NCBI GenBank assembly: GCA_032622095.1
Contig: CP136064.1
Location: 193,657,948 to 193,721,947 of the forward strand
Length of the DNA stretch: 64,000 nucleotides
Source of the DNA: Siphonodentalium dalli
Taxonomy: Eukaryota; Mollusca; Scaphopoda; Gadilida; Siphonodentaliidae
Direction of reading: 5' to 3'
Made by a program: the position numbers and the translations under genes. Shown piece after piece: positions 47,735-59,880 of the stretch (within the stretch, counting starts at the first letter, position 1; every line of letters starts with the position of its first letter). The notes beneath the pieces were generated by a model that saw only the letters and a list, made by a program, of their open reading frames with translations, was not told the DNA's origin and made no database searches.

Positions 47735-48680
47735 CCTTTCCTTTGGCACACACTACAGGCCACATCCCTCATCCAATCATCACCAAACTTTATATGTGGA
47801 TCTATGGGGTGACCTCTAGATGGGACCCATTGATTTTTTTTTGAAAAACATGGCCGCCGTCAGCCATCTTTTATTTTGAATTTAATTCCTTTGGCACACC
47901 TTGCAGCCCACATTTATTGGAGAAATGTTTTGAAAAATTACAAGCATGTTTAGGATCTTCTCTAGATGGGAGGAGCTATCAAATGTGAACAATTTTCAAT
48001 GAAAAACATTGCCGCCGGCAGTCATCTTGTATTTTACTCTTTGCATCACTAAATCCTTTGGCACATCCTACAGACCACATCCCTCGTCCGATCATCACTA
48101 AACCTCATATGGATCTTTGGCATGACCTCTAGATGAGAGCCATCAAACTGACCACATCCCTTATCTGATTATCACCAAAATTCATATGGATCTTCGGGGT
48201 GACCTCTAGATGAGCACCATCGATTATTCCCTAAATTTGTTAAATAACATGGTCGCCAGCAGCCATCTTGGATTTCAAATTTGAATCCATTGGCCTACTA
48301 TGCACCCCACATTTATCGGAGAATTATTTAAAAACTTTACAGGTGTGTTTAGGACACCTCCAGACAGGAGCTATAGAAATTTTCTGTTGAAAAACATATC
48401 TGCCGGCAGCCGTTTTGGGTTTTACCCTTTGTATGACTAAATCCTTTGTCACAATGACCACATCCTTCATACGATCGACGCCAAACTTCATATGGATCTT
48501 CTGGGTGACCACTAGATAGAGCCATAATTTTTTTCTGAACTCCATTATTAAACATGGCTGCTAGATGAGAGCTGTCAATTTTTTCCCAAATTCATTAAAA
48601 AAAACATGTCGCCAGCAGCCATCTTGCATTTGACTTGTGAATCCATTGGCACACCCTGCAGCCACATTTATTGGTGAAAT
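47735..48680. repeat. Diverged tandem repeat (~300 bp units)
   Basis: Three units with 'cctttggcacaccttgcag', 'ccacatttattggagaaat', 'ggtgacctctagatg' and 'gccagcagccatcttg'. The same words appear near 13876-13915. Open frames here are not conserved proteins. Confidence 0.7.
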
Positions 48681-49707
48681 GAAAATAATTTAATCTGCAC
48701 TATACAAGCCCATTACTGAAACTTTTTGACTTTTGTTCTCCTTTGTCATTCAATTGACTGCTCATGCATACCGGGTAACATTAGTGCCTCCCCAAGTTGA
48801 GCTGCAGTGTCATTAACACTTTCATTATTATAGTTATAAAAAAATCTTTTTTATGTTGAAATTTGACACAATTATTGAGGAAATAAATGGAAGAATACAG
48901 GAACTATATATCTCTATTCTGCGGATGGTGATGTGAACAGGCAGCCATCAGCTGTTGGCTTTGTATATGGTGAATTTCTATGGAAACTCGTATAATAAAT
49001 AGAATATCTAGTGTTTTTGAGTGGATACCAAAAATTATATCATTTGTCAACGAAGTCGGAAATATCCAAGAGTTGAACAGCTTTCCCCTTAGTCATGTCC
49101 TGCACATAATTCTACTCAAGAGAATGAATTACTTTGCCTTTGCTTGACTTGTGCCCCCACAAATCGGCACATTGGCTTAATTCCCAGCAGAAATGGAATA
49201 GCAAAAGGTCTATTGACAAGAAAATTTACAGATCTGTGGATATCAATTAGATTGATATTTATAGTTATAATGGGCCCAGACGGTAATAACACAATCACAA
49301 CGGATTACACTCTGGAGGATGATATATCTTGTGATTGTTACATATATTTGACATGAGATGACTGATGATTCTCTATTCCCGTGACAGCTGACTCCACAAG
49401 GGTTCAAAGAAATGGATGTATGGCCAATACTGCCCAGTGTGTACTTTTGCTGACTATTTATCCATTCATTTAAAAAAAATGGATGTGCTTTGTATTTATC
49501 CATTCATTTAAAAAAATGAATATACATTTATACTGATTAGATCATATCATAAATCTCTACTCTTGCTAATCCCATAGATATCATTTTCTACCAGTTCAAA
49601 ATCTGGGAACATTTTGAAGATCTGATAGGATCTGAACACTGAAACAATAATACAAGTAATATATTACTTAGTCAATACCTGTTCCTTAATAATGTATTTC
49701 ATTGCAG
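48681..49707. other. Unannotated intronic stretch
   Basis: No bounded element. A candidate exon with acceptor 'attcccgtgacag' near 49389 was considered and not kept because its phase does not fit. Confidence 0.3.
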
Positions 49708-49739
49708 ACGATGACCCAGCTCAAGATTGCATTATTTAA
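49708..49739 (+). CDS. LRR-protein gene, probable exon 6 (microexon)
   Basis: The acceptor 'aatgtatttcattgcag' ends at 49707 and is good. The donor AA|gtgact is moderate. The exon is 32 nt, phase 0 in (matching exon 5) and phase 2 out. It encodes TMTQLKIALF plus a split codon completed as Asn by exon 7. 'mTQLKiaLFN' fits the next half-repeat of an LRR. Reading through the donor meets a stop at once, so splicing there is needed. Evidence is phase and pattern only. Confidence 0.45.
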
Positions 49740-51545
49740 GTGACTTTTGTTAGCCCGGGATTTTTTCGCAACAAGGAAGTCACATTTTTTTCTCGAAAAA
49801 GTCCTCTCGCCTGAAAATTTTAATAACATGGTACATTGTATACTGTAATTTATATGTTACATCACACATACGTACGTCTGTTACCTATACATGAGCTGAA
49901 CTGAGCGCTGTGTGATGAACAGGGTCATTATTAAATGCCACGCATGATCGAACAAGTGAATCTTGCCAGATTTTGTAAGGCTAGTTTCCAGCAAATGTTT
50001 CCAGGGTGGAAGCATGTTAAAAATTCTCACAGAAAAAAGAGGCAATAATTATAAATTATCCAAATGCCTGGAAGTGCAACAACTTAATAACAACAATTCC
50101 ACATGCTCTTGTAAGAATGCTAAGATGTTTGTCTCGTGACCGCCACTTTGAGAACCAATATATTCTGGTATTTTATTTGCATCAGCAGCCATTATGGACA
50201 CCGTCGAGCCATCAATTATCCCGAAAACATGTAGACCCGAATAAGCATCATGCAGGGTGGAATTTTTTCATAAAATTAAAAACGTACATGTATGTTTATT
50301 TGGCACATCAGTGTACTTGTTTGCCAATGTTTTGTCTATTCACATGATAGCCTTTTCTGCGTGTTACATGTACCTATTACTGTTGGTGGTCAAACATTTT
50401 CTATTCCACAGCATTAATGCACACATGGAAGCATTTATTCATGTTGTGTACATATAACTATGTATTTTTTTGATCATAGATATACCATATGCCATCAACA
50501 CTAAGATAATATAAAAATTCTCTGGTTAAATCTTAAGTATTGATATAATATACATGTATATCCTAATTTTGAACTTTCAAATACAAGATGCAATAATATT
50601 TCAAATTCAGGCCCAAGCATGGTGATTCAACATCAATTATGTGCTCAAAAGGCCCATCAACATTTACATATATCTAATAATTCCATGCCAATTCTCAAAA
50701 CTTTTCAAAGATATAGTCATTTTAATAAAAACACCTAACTGATTGAATGATTAATGTGCCAGAAAATTCTTGTATTTTCATTGTTAAAATATGGATTACC
50801 AGTATCTGAATAGGCACCTTAAAACTGTTTTCCTGCATGCTAGCTTTCACCTTTAATGTCCACATAGTGATGCAGCACCCACATAATTAATTTCCTGTGA
50901 AGTGAAGAAATATACATCATTGATCATATGAGAGGGATATAAAACTCCTAATTTGTGTCTGAATGGTACATCCATTACCGTGGAATTGCCCTGCTATCCG
51001 AGACCTATCCCCAGCAATCTGCCCACCTCAACGAGACATGATGTGTCGTTACGAATTAACTCACTGCTATGATCAAAAGTTTATTATATGATGCCCAGTT
51101 TACAATAATAACCATTTAATTTGAGATGTTTTTACTTGAGCAGTTTCATCTCGGGAATTTCCATAGGAGTGTGATCTGATTTGATCGAGGGATTTGATCT
51201 CAGTGTGATCCGATGATTTAGATCAGATCGCCAAACAATAGTGGTATAGACATAGTCATATAATAACAATATTTTCCATAATTATGTGGTTATATTAATG
51301 TAACACCATTAAAGGATCTATATAGTTTTTATTCGTTTGATATCACGGTGGGGAATTAATCACGTGGTGTTGAATTAATGAGGATCACGCATTCAAATTG
51401 GCCGAGCCGATCTAAAACCCGACCAAAAACGAGGAAAAAATGTAATACTGTAGTATAATTATATATTATAGTATTTTGGCAGCTATGTGCATATGCTATA
51501 CTATATTTCAAACAAGCTGATACCTCGTGTCCAAATTCACAGTAT
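49740..51545. other. Unannotated intronic stretch
   Basis: AT-rich with no bounded element or recognised protein. Short ORFs at 50117-50457 look like noise. Confidence 0.3.
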
Positions 51546-51643
51546 AACATTCTGACCAAAGTTGTTAGTCGAATGATTCTTCTATATGTATGGACTGGTG
51601 TATTCCATGAACCTCCGACTGGCAACTTTGGTCAGAATGTTCT
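51546..51643. repeat. Short inverted pair
   Basis: 'aacattctgaccaaagttg' at 51546 is inverted as 'caactttggtcagaatgtt' ending at about 51643. The loop is about 55 bp. It sits just before an S-family MITE. Confidence 0.6.
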
Positions 51644-51658
51644 AGAAAACATCTTTAA

Positions 51659-51914
51659 CCCTTTCTTTACAAAGTGGATTCTTCAATTCAGTTATAAAAA
51701 GGTATACATTGGAATGGTCTATTATTCATCAGGTTGGGTTTTCAGGAAAAATAATCTGACGACAGATAATACAAGTGCAAAAGGATTCTTATTTATTGGA
51801 GGGAAATGGTCAGATAATAAGTTCAACAAACGACATGTGGTTGTTTGTTGAACTTTTTATCTTAACATTTCCTAAAGGATAACTACTCCTCAATGAGTAG
51901 TAGTAAAGAATGGG
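51659..51914. mobile_element. S-family MITE with TTAA TSD
   Basis: TTAA at 51655-51658 and 51915-51918. The ends are 'ccctttctttacaaagtg' and 'gtagtaaagaatggg'. It has a central hairpin 'ataataagttcaacaaac' with its inverse. 256 bp. The second well-bounded copy of this family in the window. Confidence 0.85.
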
Positions 51915-51918
51915 TTAA

Positions 51919-53666
51919 TATCAAACATTTCACATTGGATACATTCATTTTGTTGGTATTACTGTTATTGTATCCAGATGAAAGCATGGATATGGATATG
52001 AAGACAACTCTTCAAAAACTTTGGCCAAGATGTATCAATGGTTGAAAATTTCATGCCTGACACAACATCTGTTGGAAATTTCATGCCCAAAATTAGGTTG
52101 AATTTGTTCTAATACTAGTAGTTTGATATTCCAACCAGTAGTTAGTGAGAAATTTGTTGTCTTTTGATCAAGATTGGACTATTTCCCAACGTTCAGTCAT
52201 TTTATTGCACTGAAATGACAATTGGTTGGAAATTTCCTACCATAGAGGGATGTTACTTGAATTTTCCAACAGTTGGAAAGTATGAGGGACCAGATGTAAA
52301 ATTCCAACACAATTCCGATACAGGAAGGGTGTGCACCTGAATGGCCCATTTAATTTTCGAACCCCCAGATCACATCTATAAAATATATCACATGAAACCC
52401 CTATATTATCATTGAAAAATCTAAAAATATATTCTTATCTCTCACTAGTGGGTAATCGCCGAGTGCTTCCCGGGATACTTGGCATCGTGCCAAGTAAATT
52501 ACTGCGTGCTTTAATACTATTTGGAAAAGCCATGCTTGACACCAATACCAGACATTGCAAAATGATTGCTTCGTTCATTAAAGTTCAGTTATTGTCCAAC
52601 TTCATTGCACTAATGAAAGAAGCAAAAACAAAGAAACAAATTTGGGGACTATATGGTTCGTCGCAAGGCAGAGGCGCAATACTGTCCTTTACGGTTGTGA
52701 AGCGTCTCAGCCAATGCCATGCATGTATGCATTTTACATGCATTTTTCAGCTTCTTTTAAGGATTTTGATTTGTTAAAAAGGCATAAAGCTCTAGTTTTT
52801 TTCATGTGATATATCTTCAACTATTTCGTCTACAACTCATTGTGAATCAAATTTATCAAACTCATTTTGTAAAATCTTATATCCCAACATAACTCATTGG
52901 AGATCCTCTATATATACCATGTTATATACCATTTGAAAGAGGAACCTCCAAAACATTGTATTACCAACTTATCCGGTGTAATAAAATGTGAACATGTTGT
53001 TTTTGTTAAGTTACCAACATGTTTTTGTGCTTAAATTTCATCTGGTTCGTAGTGCAAGGTGTATTATTTTCTATGCAGGGGGAATAACACTAAATCTTAG
53101 AGATAGATTTATTCCCCTTCCATTAAAATACAGTTTTAGTTTCAATTCTGTTGCATTCTGGGAGCCACAACGGGGGGAATCTTTCCATGATTTCAGATGT
53201 TTTCTATATCTCTATGGGCATCTTCTGAGACACAGATGTTTAAAATGGTGATGAATTATAGTATTTTAATCATATTTTATGGCATAGATCGTTATAAAAA
53301 CCATATATCAAGGCACTACAAGAAAAATAATAGGTGACCCAAAAATTAAGTGGGTCTTCAATGGAATTTCTCAGACTTGGAGTTGGAAATTTTAGTCTGC
53401 TTCAAGGGGGTGCTGTTGGAAATTGCAAGGTGGACATTCCCCCAACTGAGAGTCTATAGCTGTACATGTAGCTGTATCCCTGGATACGGTGGTCCCCTCT
53501 GATGACTTCTCTCTCCACATGCTATTGCATAGTTAATGATCGCTATGGGAATCTTGGGAGCGGACTAATTTCCTGTGTGTACAACCATGATTTCTATCTT
53601 TAAGTATCACTATGCAATACTTTGGTTGGGAGCCTTATCATTTTATTATAAAGGCATATAATGTGT
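51919..53666. other. Unannotated intronic stretch
   Basis: Repeated 'ttggaaatttcatgcc' words near 52040-52090 suggest a weak old repeat. The 121-residue ORF at 52412-52777 has no recognisable domain. No exon could be placed in phase. Confidence 0.3.
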
Positions 53667-53670
53667 TTAA

Positions 53671-53950
53671 CCCTTTCAGTGCCAGGGGCCGATCTCATCG
53701 GTCCTAATTCACGGTCTGTAAAATCGGCCCTAAAAAAATTAAAAACCTTTTCTTTTCTTTTTTTAGATTTAAAAATAATTATTAAAATTGTAAAAAATTG
53801 TAAAAAGTAATAACAAATGATGAAAAATTGTTAGGCCAATGCATTCTCTTATATATGCGAGGCGACCTATGGTCGACTCGCATATATAAGAGAATGCATT
53901 GGCACAGGGTATATGGGTTGATACAAAAATCGGACCTGACACTCAAAGGG
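53671..53950. mobile_element. P-family hairpin MITE abutting a splice site
   Basis: TTAA at 53667-53670 and 53951-53954. The ends are 'ccctttcagtgccagg' and 'cctgacactcaaaggg'. The central hairpin 'cttatatatgcgaggcgacc' with its inverse is almost perfect. 280 bp. The right TTAA lies 21 bp before the AG of LRR exon 7. Confidence 0.9.
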
Positions 53951-53975
53951 TTAATGTGTGTTATCATCTCTCTAG

Positions 53976-54037
53976 TTACCTGAAACCAATTCAGGCATTT
54001 CCTCATTCTCTGAAGCACCTACAGCTAGTCACTTTCG
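53976..54037 (+). CDS. LRR-protein gene, probable exon 7
   Basis: The acceptor 'ttatcatctctctag' ends at 53975 and the donor is TTTCG|gtgata. The exon is 62 nt, phase 2 in (matching exon 6) and phase 1 out. It encodes YLKPIQAFPHSLKHLQLVTF. 'i..FP.SLkhLqL' is the usual consensus of a leucine-rich repeat. The same frame stays open past the donor for some residues, so the donor is less certain than the acceptor. Later exons were not found; the gene probably continues past the window or beyond the element at 55196. Confidence 0.55.
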
Positions 54038-54397
54038 GTGATAAATATTTTTTAAATATAATAAAAGAGGCACGCATATACAAGCAGCATACAAGACTAG
54101 GTTTTTAAAAAATAATAAACAGGTACTGAAACACAGATTCTACTGATAGCTCAGTATCTTTTAAAATTATAAAATATTGAGGGAAAATCTATATTTTTTG
54201 GAAGTAATCTACATTGATTGAACAAAATTAAAAAGCCTTCAGGGTTCCAAAACTCAATTTATAACAACAACATACACATTCTAATTTTGTATGACCATTG
54301 GCTTTGTTCCACTCAAAATAAAGGTAAAAAAAAACAAATGTGACAAAAAACTAGACTTATAAAGACCAACAGTACAATTTTTTTATTCAAAAGTTAA
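54038..54397. other. Unannotated intronic stretch
   Basis: AT-rich; no element recognised. Confidence 0.3.
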
Positions 54398-54600
54398 CCC
54401 TTTCATGATGGTGTAGCATTAAAGATCTTGTGCCAGTGCATTCTCTTTATATGCGAGTCTCACATAGGGCGCCTCTAATACATAAGAGAATGCACTGGCT
54501 TACAAGGTCAATGTAAATATTGTTAGATCAATGTATTCTCTGATATATGCAAGGTTCCCTATGGGAGACTCACATGTATAAGAGAATGCATTGAAAATTT
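54398..54600. mobile_element. P-family hairpin MITE, right end lost
   Basis: TTAA at 54394-54397, left end 'ccctttcatgatgg', two hairpins with 'agagaatgcactggctta' and 'agagaatgcattg'. The right terminus is missing after about 54600. Confidence 0.8.
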
Positions 54601-55081
54601 AAAGATGCTCTATCTCTTCCTGCACCACTGCAAACAACAAAATTCCTGATGTGAATTATGCACATTTGCATTATATAACCTAAACATGCAAGCGAAACAT
54701 CTGGTCTTACACAAGAGTTCATTTAAACGTGCTTTAAACGATAGATTTTCAATCGAAAAAAAAGACATACACACATTGCAATTGAGCAGTGTAATATTAC
54801 AAAAATTCTCAAAATATAGCCTTTTTTTTTTTAAATTGGGAAAAAAATGATTTCCTGATAACAGAAGCTCCTTTGGACTGGTCACAGAATTATTATTTTA
54901 TTCCCCGGTGTCTTCACAGAAAGTTTAGGGAAGAGATACACCATCTTTATAATGCAATAATTATTGTGGTACCTGTAATAATAAAAATTAGATAAAATAA
55001 ATTGATAGAAATCTCCATTTCAACTAAGATGTGTCTTGCAGATGACACATACTTCTTGGTCAAAACATGTTATTTTATATG

Positions 55082-55195
55082 CTAGAATCTAAATAACCCT
55101 ATGTGAGTCTCCCATAGGGAGCCCCGTATATGTAAGAGAATACATTGGCCTAACAATATTTACCTTGACTCTCTTATATATGTGAGGCTCCCTAT
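55082..55195. mobile_element. P-family MITE, left half split by a 4.9 kb element
   Basis: It contains 'tgagtctcccatagggagcc' and 'ttggcctaacaatattta' and stops in the hairpin centre at 'gaggctccctat'. The other half resumes after the insertion at 60132 with 'tatgggagactcgc' and runs to about 60213 ('catcatgaaaggg'). Confidence 0.8.
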
Positions 55196-55806
55196 TAGTG
55201 TGGTCGTGGGAGAGTTGAACCCGGAAGAAATTGGATACAAGCTGATTTTGGTGTCATTCGACGCGGAAAAACACCAGGAACAACATATCCAAAATCCGCA
55301 AAAATCCGCTCATGGGAAAATTCAGGATCCAAGATGGCGTCCAATATGGCTGACACAATACGTAAATTTCCCATTAGTGCCCAATAACACATGAAACCTC
55401 GGTAATTATGGAAAATTACGCACCAAAACATATTCCGCATTGAAAGTAGCACATGTCAGAACACGCATACTGTTAAGCTTGTTGTCTTTGGGGGCAGATG
55501 GCTATCAATATGGCCGCTGAATTCGGGAAAATTATAATTTTTAAGTGTATACAAATATTCTTCTAATAAAAATGTCTATTATTAGCATATCCTACATTTC
55601 AATACAAGCAGTTTTGGTACATTTTGACGCAGAAAGGAACCGAGACCAACATATAATTTTTTTTTTAAATAGCACAAGCAGTCAGGATACAAGATGGCTT
55701 CCAAGATGGCGGTCAAATGGTGATATTTCGAGTCAGTGCCCATTAGCACGCAAACTCCGGGTTATATGGAAACTATTTAACCAAAACGGAAGCTACATTG
55801 ACTTAG

Positions 55807-58800
55807 TCATGATACAGATGATACATAAATGTCCTTCTCGCGTTGTGCAATTGCTATCAATCGTGAGAATAGCACAGTCGGGTTGAATTGCATTCGATCA
55901 TTCTCGACTCTGATCCCAGGATATAAATGGTCAAGAGATTTTATTTGATCCTTCCGATTGATCGAGGCATCTGTGATACTCATGCTGTTGAGCTTTTGGT
56001 GGATCTCGAAACCGACACGTTCAGAGTCAATACAGTTAACACCGTCCCCATCACTAGATGTTAACCCAGACGACAGGGAGCGTAGTTTACCTTCACTCAA
56101 ATCAAAAGGTTCATGTTCGTCAAACCAACGTTGTATGATTATCAAATCATCAGAGTCACGTTTGCTCCTACTTGCCCCGAACTCCGCGTGCTAAGTTTGG
56201 TTAATTCGGTCATGGCATCATGAATCTCGGCAGACCTATGCTATATATCCATTGCATTCGGACAGATTCGGTCATTCCCCTACCTCTTGTCAGACCCCCT
56301 CTGCTTTTGATAGAACGCATAAGGACTTGTTCTATTATGAGATCTGTTGATAATCCTGCCCATAATCTATTGCTTCTACGTACAGCATGAAACCCATTTT
56401 CGGCGAAACATTTGTACAGCCAAGGGTGTTTATTAGGTAGTTCCAACATTTGCTGTAGATAGAGTCGACAGCTCTTGGCATAGTTGGCGTGGCCGGTTGC
56501 CGCAAATAGATTGAGCATTTGCCCCACAGTAGCGAGATGCAGACTCCAATTTCCTGTCCTCTCTGCTCTAATGAAATTCTTCAACGTTTGCACATATTCC
56601 AAATACTGAATCCACAACTTTGCTGTCGGAGATTTCTCAATAAGCAACGATTTATACTTGTTCAAACATTCCTCGAGTTTCATCAATGGTTGAGACCCAG
56701 AAACAGCACTTGCAGGAATTACTCTACTTTCAATAGATTTGTACAAATCACTTATTGCGTTCATCTCATCCTTCTCGATTCTAAGTATTGTTTTTTCTTG
56801 AGACTGATTTATAGCTACTGTGGCATCAGGCGAAGCATCGAGCACCTTCTCAGTCTGCACTGTTCGGCCACCCCAATGGCTTGTCGGACTTGTACTTGTT
56901 TCTGTAGATGGCACAATGTCTGATATCAGCTTAATTGTAAGAGTAGCATCAATTAAGAAATGTCCACGCATTGCATTTGATATTGCCTTCCCAGAAATCA
57001 TATGTGTAACTGCGTTAGGGCCTTAGACATTCTCCAGAGCCTCTTCCAAACCCGAACCCTTCATTAGTGAACCAATACTGCCCATGAAACTCATAATGGT
57101 ATGAAAGCCACCCAGTCTGCAGACTATATTCATGGACTTGGTCATTATAATATTCGTGGCCTTTATCCACAATGGCTGATCAAATGTGATACATAGTGTC
57201 AGGATGTTTAGTTTCGTCGCTTGACCCTGAACATAAAGGAGAGTTGAATATATACAATCTTCATCGGACGGATTCAAATCTATAATCGGCAAAAACAGAA
57301 CGTCAGACTTCGTTGGGCACTTCTGGTCATCAGTCGTAATATATTACATGAAGCCCGACCAATTTGTCCGAGGCTTTGTAGATTGGTTCACAAACCACCC
57401 TGAATGCCACAGTAGATCAGTGTTGAGCTCTGGCGGCAATGTGTGTGGAGCAATCAGTTGAAGCAAAGGTTTGTAAGACAACGATGAAAGGCCTTTACCG
57501 GGAGAATCAACATAATGGCATATCTGGACTCCTTTACCTCGAACTAGCTCATCAACCTTCGAACGCTGGCACCTGTTAATGGTGTGTGGCCTGAGGCTAA
57601 GCTGTTTTTGATCTTTTGGAGTAGAGATTGCTATCATGCCCATACCATGGAATGTTCCTTGACCATCTAAAGTTGCTATGTTATGGTCTACATTGTCGGC
57701 AACCCACTGTGTACATGTTCCGGGGAAATAGTCCGTTAGAATATCGTCAGGACGTTCGGTTTGGATGACAGACTGTTTGTATCTTTCTACTTCGTCATGT
57801 GTAATGGAGAACCCCAACCTAGATAACTCATTCACCAACCATTTTGAACCGAACACGTGATCCATCTCCACACCCACACCAAAGAGCGTTGGTGTTATAA
57901 CAGATCGAGGTCGAGCAGATTGAATTATGGAGTGCCCAATGCTATTTATCTTCAAATCGGATAGAATCAGAACACTTAACATCGTGTGCAAATGATGCGG
58001 AACCCACTGTCGACCCCGATCAATGGAAGATATATCTTCACTGGTTGGGTATGAATTAGTGTCATATTCAGTCTCTTATTTCTGCTCGTAATGTCCTTGC
58101 TGCTGTCAACATTATCCTTTCAGTTTCCTCTTCAATACTATCTATCTTATCACAGTACAATTTTTCGTTTATGATAAACTTTGCCATGTTCTGAAAACAC
58201 ACTATATTGTTCCGTCCCTCAACTTCGGCGAAAAATATAAACTCCCTGTAGTGGTCCTGCAGTTTCTCTTTGAGCCATTTCATACTACACGTATACACAT
58301 GACAATCACCCGCACACTCAATCATTTTGTCATGTAACTCCCCCAGAGTATATAATTCTGCACCAGCTTCGAGCCAACTACAAACCATCTCAAACCATTG
58401 CTGCACTCCCTGGTCCGATCTCCTACCACTTTTCGCCTTATCGACCAATGTTGGATTTTCTTTATCCTTCTGGAAATCAGTATAACAACGTGAGTGGTAG
58501 ACATATTCTGCTGCTACCAAGTCTATACAACCATACAACCGATCCTGAACATCGGATGCCCATTTGGTCCCACTTTTATCACATAATTTTAGGATATTGT
58601 CCCGCATTGGGAGGGTTGTTACTTGCCTCACACCTGATCTGTCGGGATGTCGAGGATCTATAGTGGCAGGCGTACCACAAAACATAGTCTGTCTTGAAAT
58701 CAAACGGTCACACATCAGATCTCAGTTGTTTATTTGGAGGTACTTCGGTAGTTATTTCAACAGAACGGTGTCGCCTTTTTGGATCTGTGAAATCTCTACG

Positions 58801-59025
58801 ACAATTCGAATGGACAAGAACTTTACCGACTGGTGTCATCTGATAGCGCTCATTCAGATAATCTTTCAGGTCGTGCCTCCCACGTTTATCACAGAAATTG
58901 ATCAATGTCAAAATGCCTTTCTTAGACACGATGACGGGAGGTTTGTCATCAAAACCCGATGGGCATAAAACACACATGTCATCCCGAAATTGCGTAATTT
59001 CTTGCGGCTCGCAAAATTCTGCCAT
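55807..59025 (-). pseudogene. Large decayed gene of the 4.9 kb element, putative transposase
   Basis: Minus-strand pieces in order: 59025-58708, 58715-58068, 57991-57344, 57292-57023, 57001-56210, 56145-55807. They form one protein of over 1,000 residues. The N-terminus has two similar modules: CVLC with VHSNCRRDF, and FCG with YHSRCYTDF (C-x2-C ... H-x2-C-x3-F, zinc-binding type; the first Cys of module 2 is lost). Later blocks are WVADNVDHNIATLDGQG, ITFDQPLWIKATNIIM, LGGFHTIMSFMGSIG with GSGLEEAL, FIRAERTGNWSLHL, and RSNRLWAGLSTDLIIEQVLM. I recognise these as a widespread uncharacterised invertebrate family. The D of DNVDHN, the D of FDQPLW and a later E are candidate DDE residues (inference). 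Breaks are frameshifts near 58710, 58070, 56215 and 56180, and in-frame TAA stops near 57343 and 57022. The C-terminus is missing. The gene is dead. Confidence 0.75.
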
Positions 59026-59880
59026 AACTATATATTCAATACAAGACCAACTGATATATGGACTGACACTACATTTAAATGATAGAAATATAGAATATGT
59101 ATAGTAACAGGTCTCCTGCGTACGTTGGCACCGTTAGGTTTCAACAGGAGAAAGTTATAAGCCTTCAATCCAGTGGTTTGCAAATCAAAGTATTACTACT
59201 TGAACATACACAGCCGGAATGAGACAATACAAGCAACGAAGCTATATGCGAAAAAGCAGCCGATATGCGAGACCTTTTATGTGCATCTGCGAGAACAAGC
59301 ATATAACACGTGTTCTGTTATAAACGCTCTTTATGTTCTGTTATATACACGCTCTTTATGACATTTCCTGGAAAGGTATAGCAAAACACGTGTTCTGTAG
59401 CAAACACTCTTTATTGTTGAACGAACCGACATTGCCAGCCAGCTAATATAGATATCAGTGATACACATAAACTTGGTTTATTCGCTGTATGGACTTACAA
59501 ATAGCAGTTATAGTAAATTATATAAACACATTAAGCACATAAATTCGTCAATGTTCATAACTGGTTGAATAAATTGATAAAAACGGCATTTGAGAGTCAA
59601 ACATGTGTTGTATTTCAAAGTGCTCTGAAATCCTTGTCCATGTGCAGATTTTGGCAAATTTTGGATATGTTGTTTCTGTGGCTTTATCGGTTAGATTGAT
59701 ACCAAATTTAACATGTATTCCAGAAAATATGACATGCCAATATAATTGACTGTTGTCTTAGACAAATATATACTTGAAAATTATAATTTTCTCGAATTTG
59801 GCTGTTATATTAACAGAAGTATGTCCCAATTGACAACAAAATTGTTTATATATATGTTCTAACATATGTTACTATCAATG
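59026..59880. other. Subterminal region of the 4.9 kb element
   Basis: Non-coding. It has repeated words 'cacgtgttctgt' and 'acgctctttat' at about 59310-59420, and a diverged TIR-like copy near 59640-59720. The promoter of the minus-strand gene would be near 59030-59150; no firm motif. Confidence 0.4.

Noticed and set aside
49390-49440. Candidate LRR exon after 'attcccgtgacag' (LTPQGFKEMDVWPILP)
   Set aside because: The phase does not fit between exons 5 and 6, and it has no LRR spacing.
52013-52044. Candidate exon after 'gttattgtatccag'
   Set aside because: It enters and leaves in phase 1 and cannot sit between exons 6 and 7; the donor is poor.
52412-52777. 121-residue ORF
   Set aside because: No recognised motif, no splice-phase agreement with the LRR gene; treated as chance.
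56210-59025. Reading the minus-strand ORFs at 56-59 kb as separate genes or exons
   Set aside because: Frames join across in-frame TAA stops and one-base shifts without splice sites, so they are pieces of one decayed gene.
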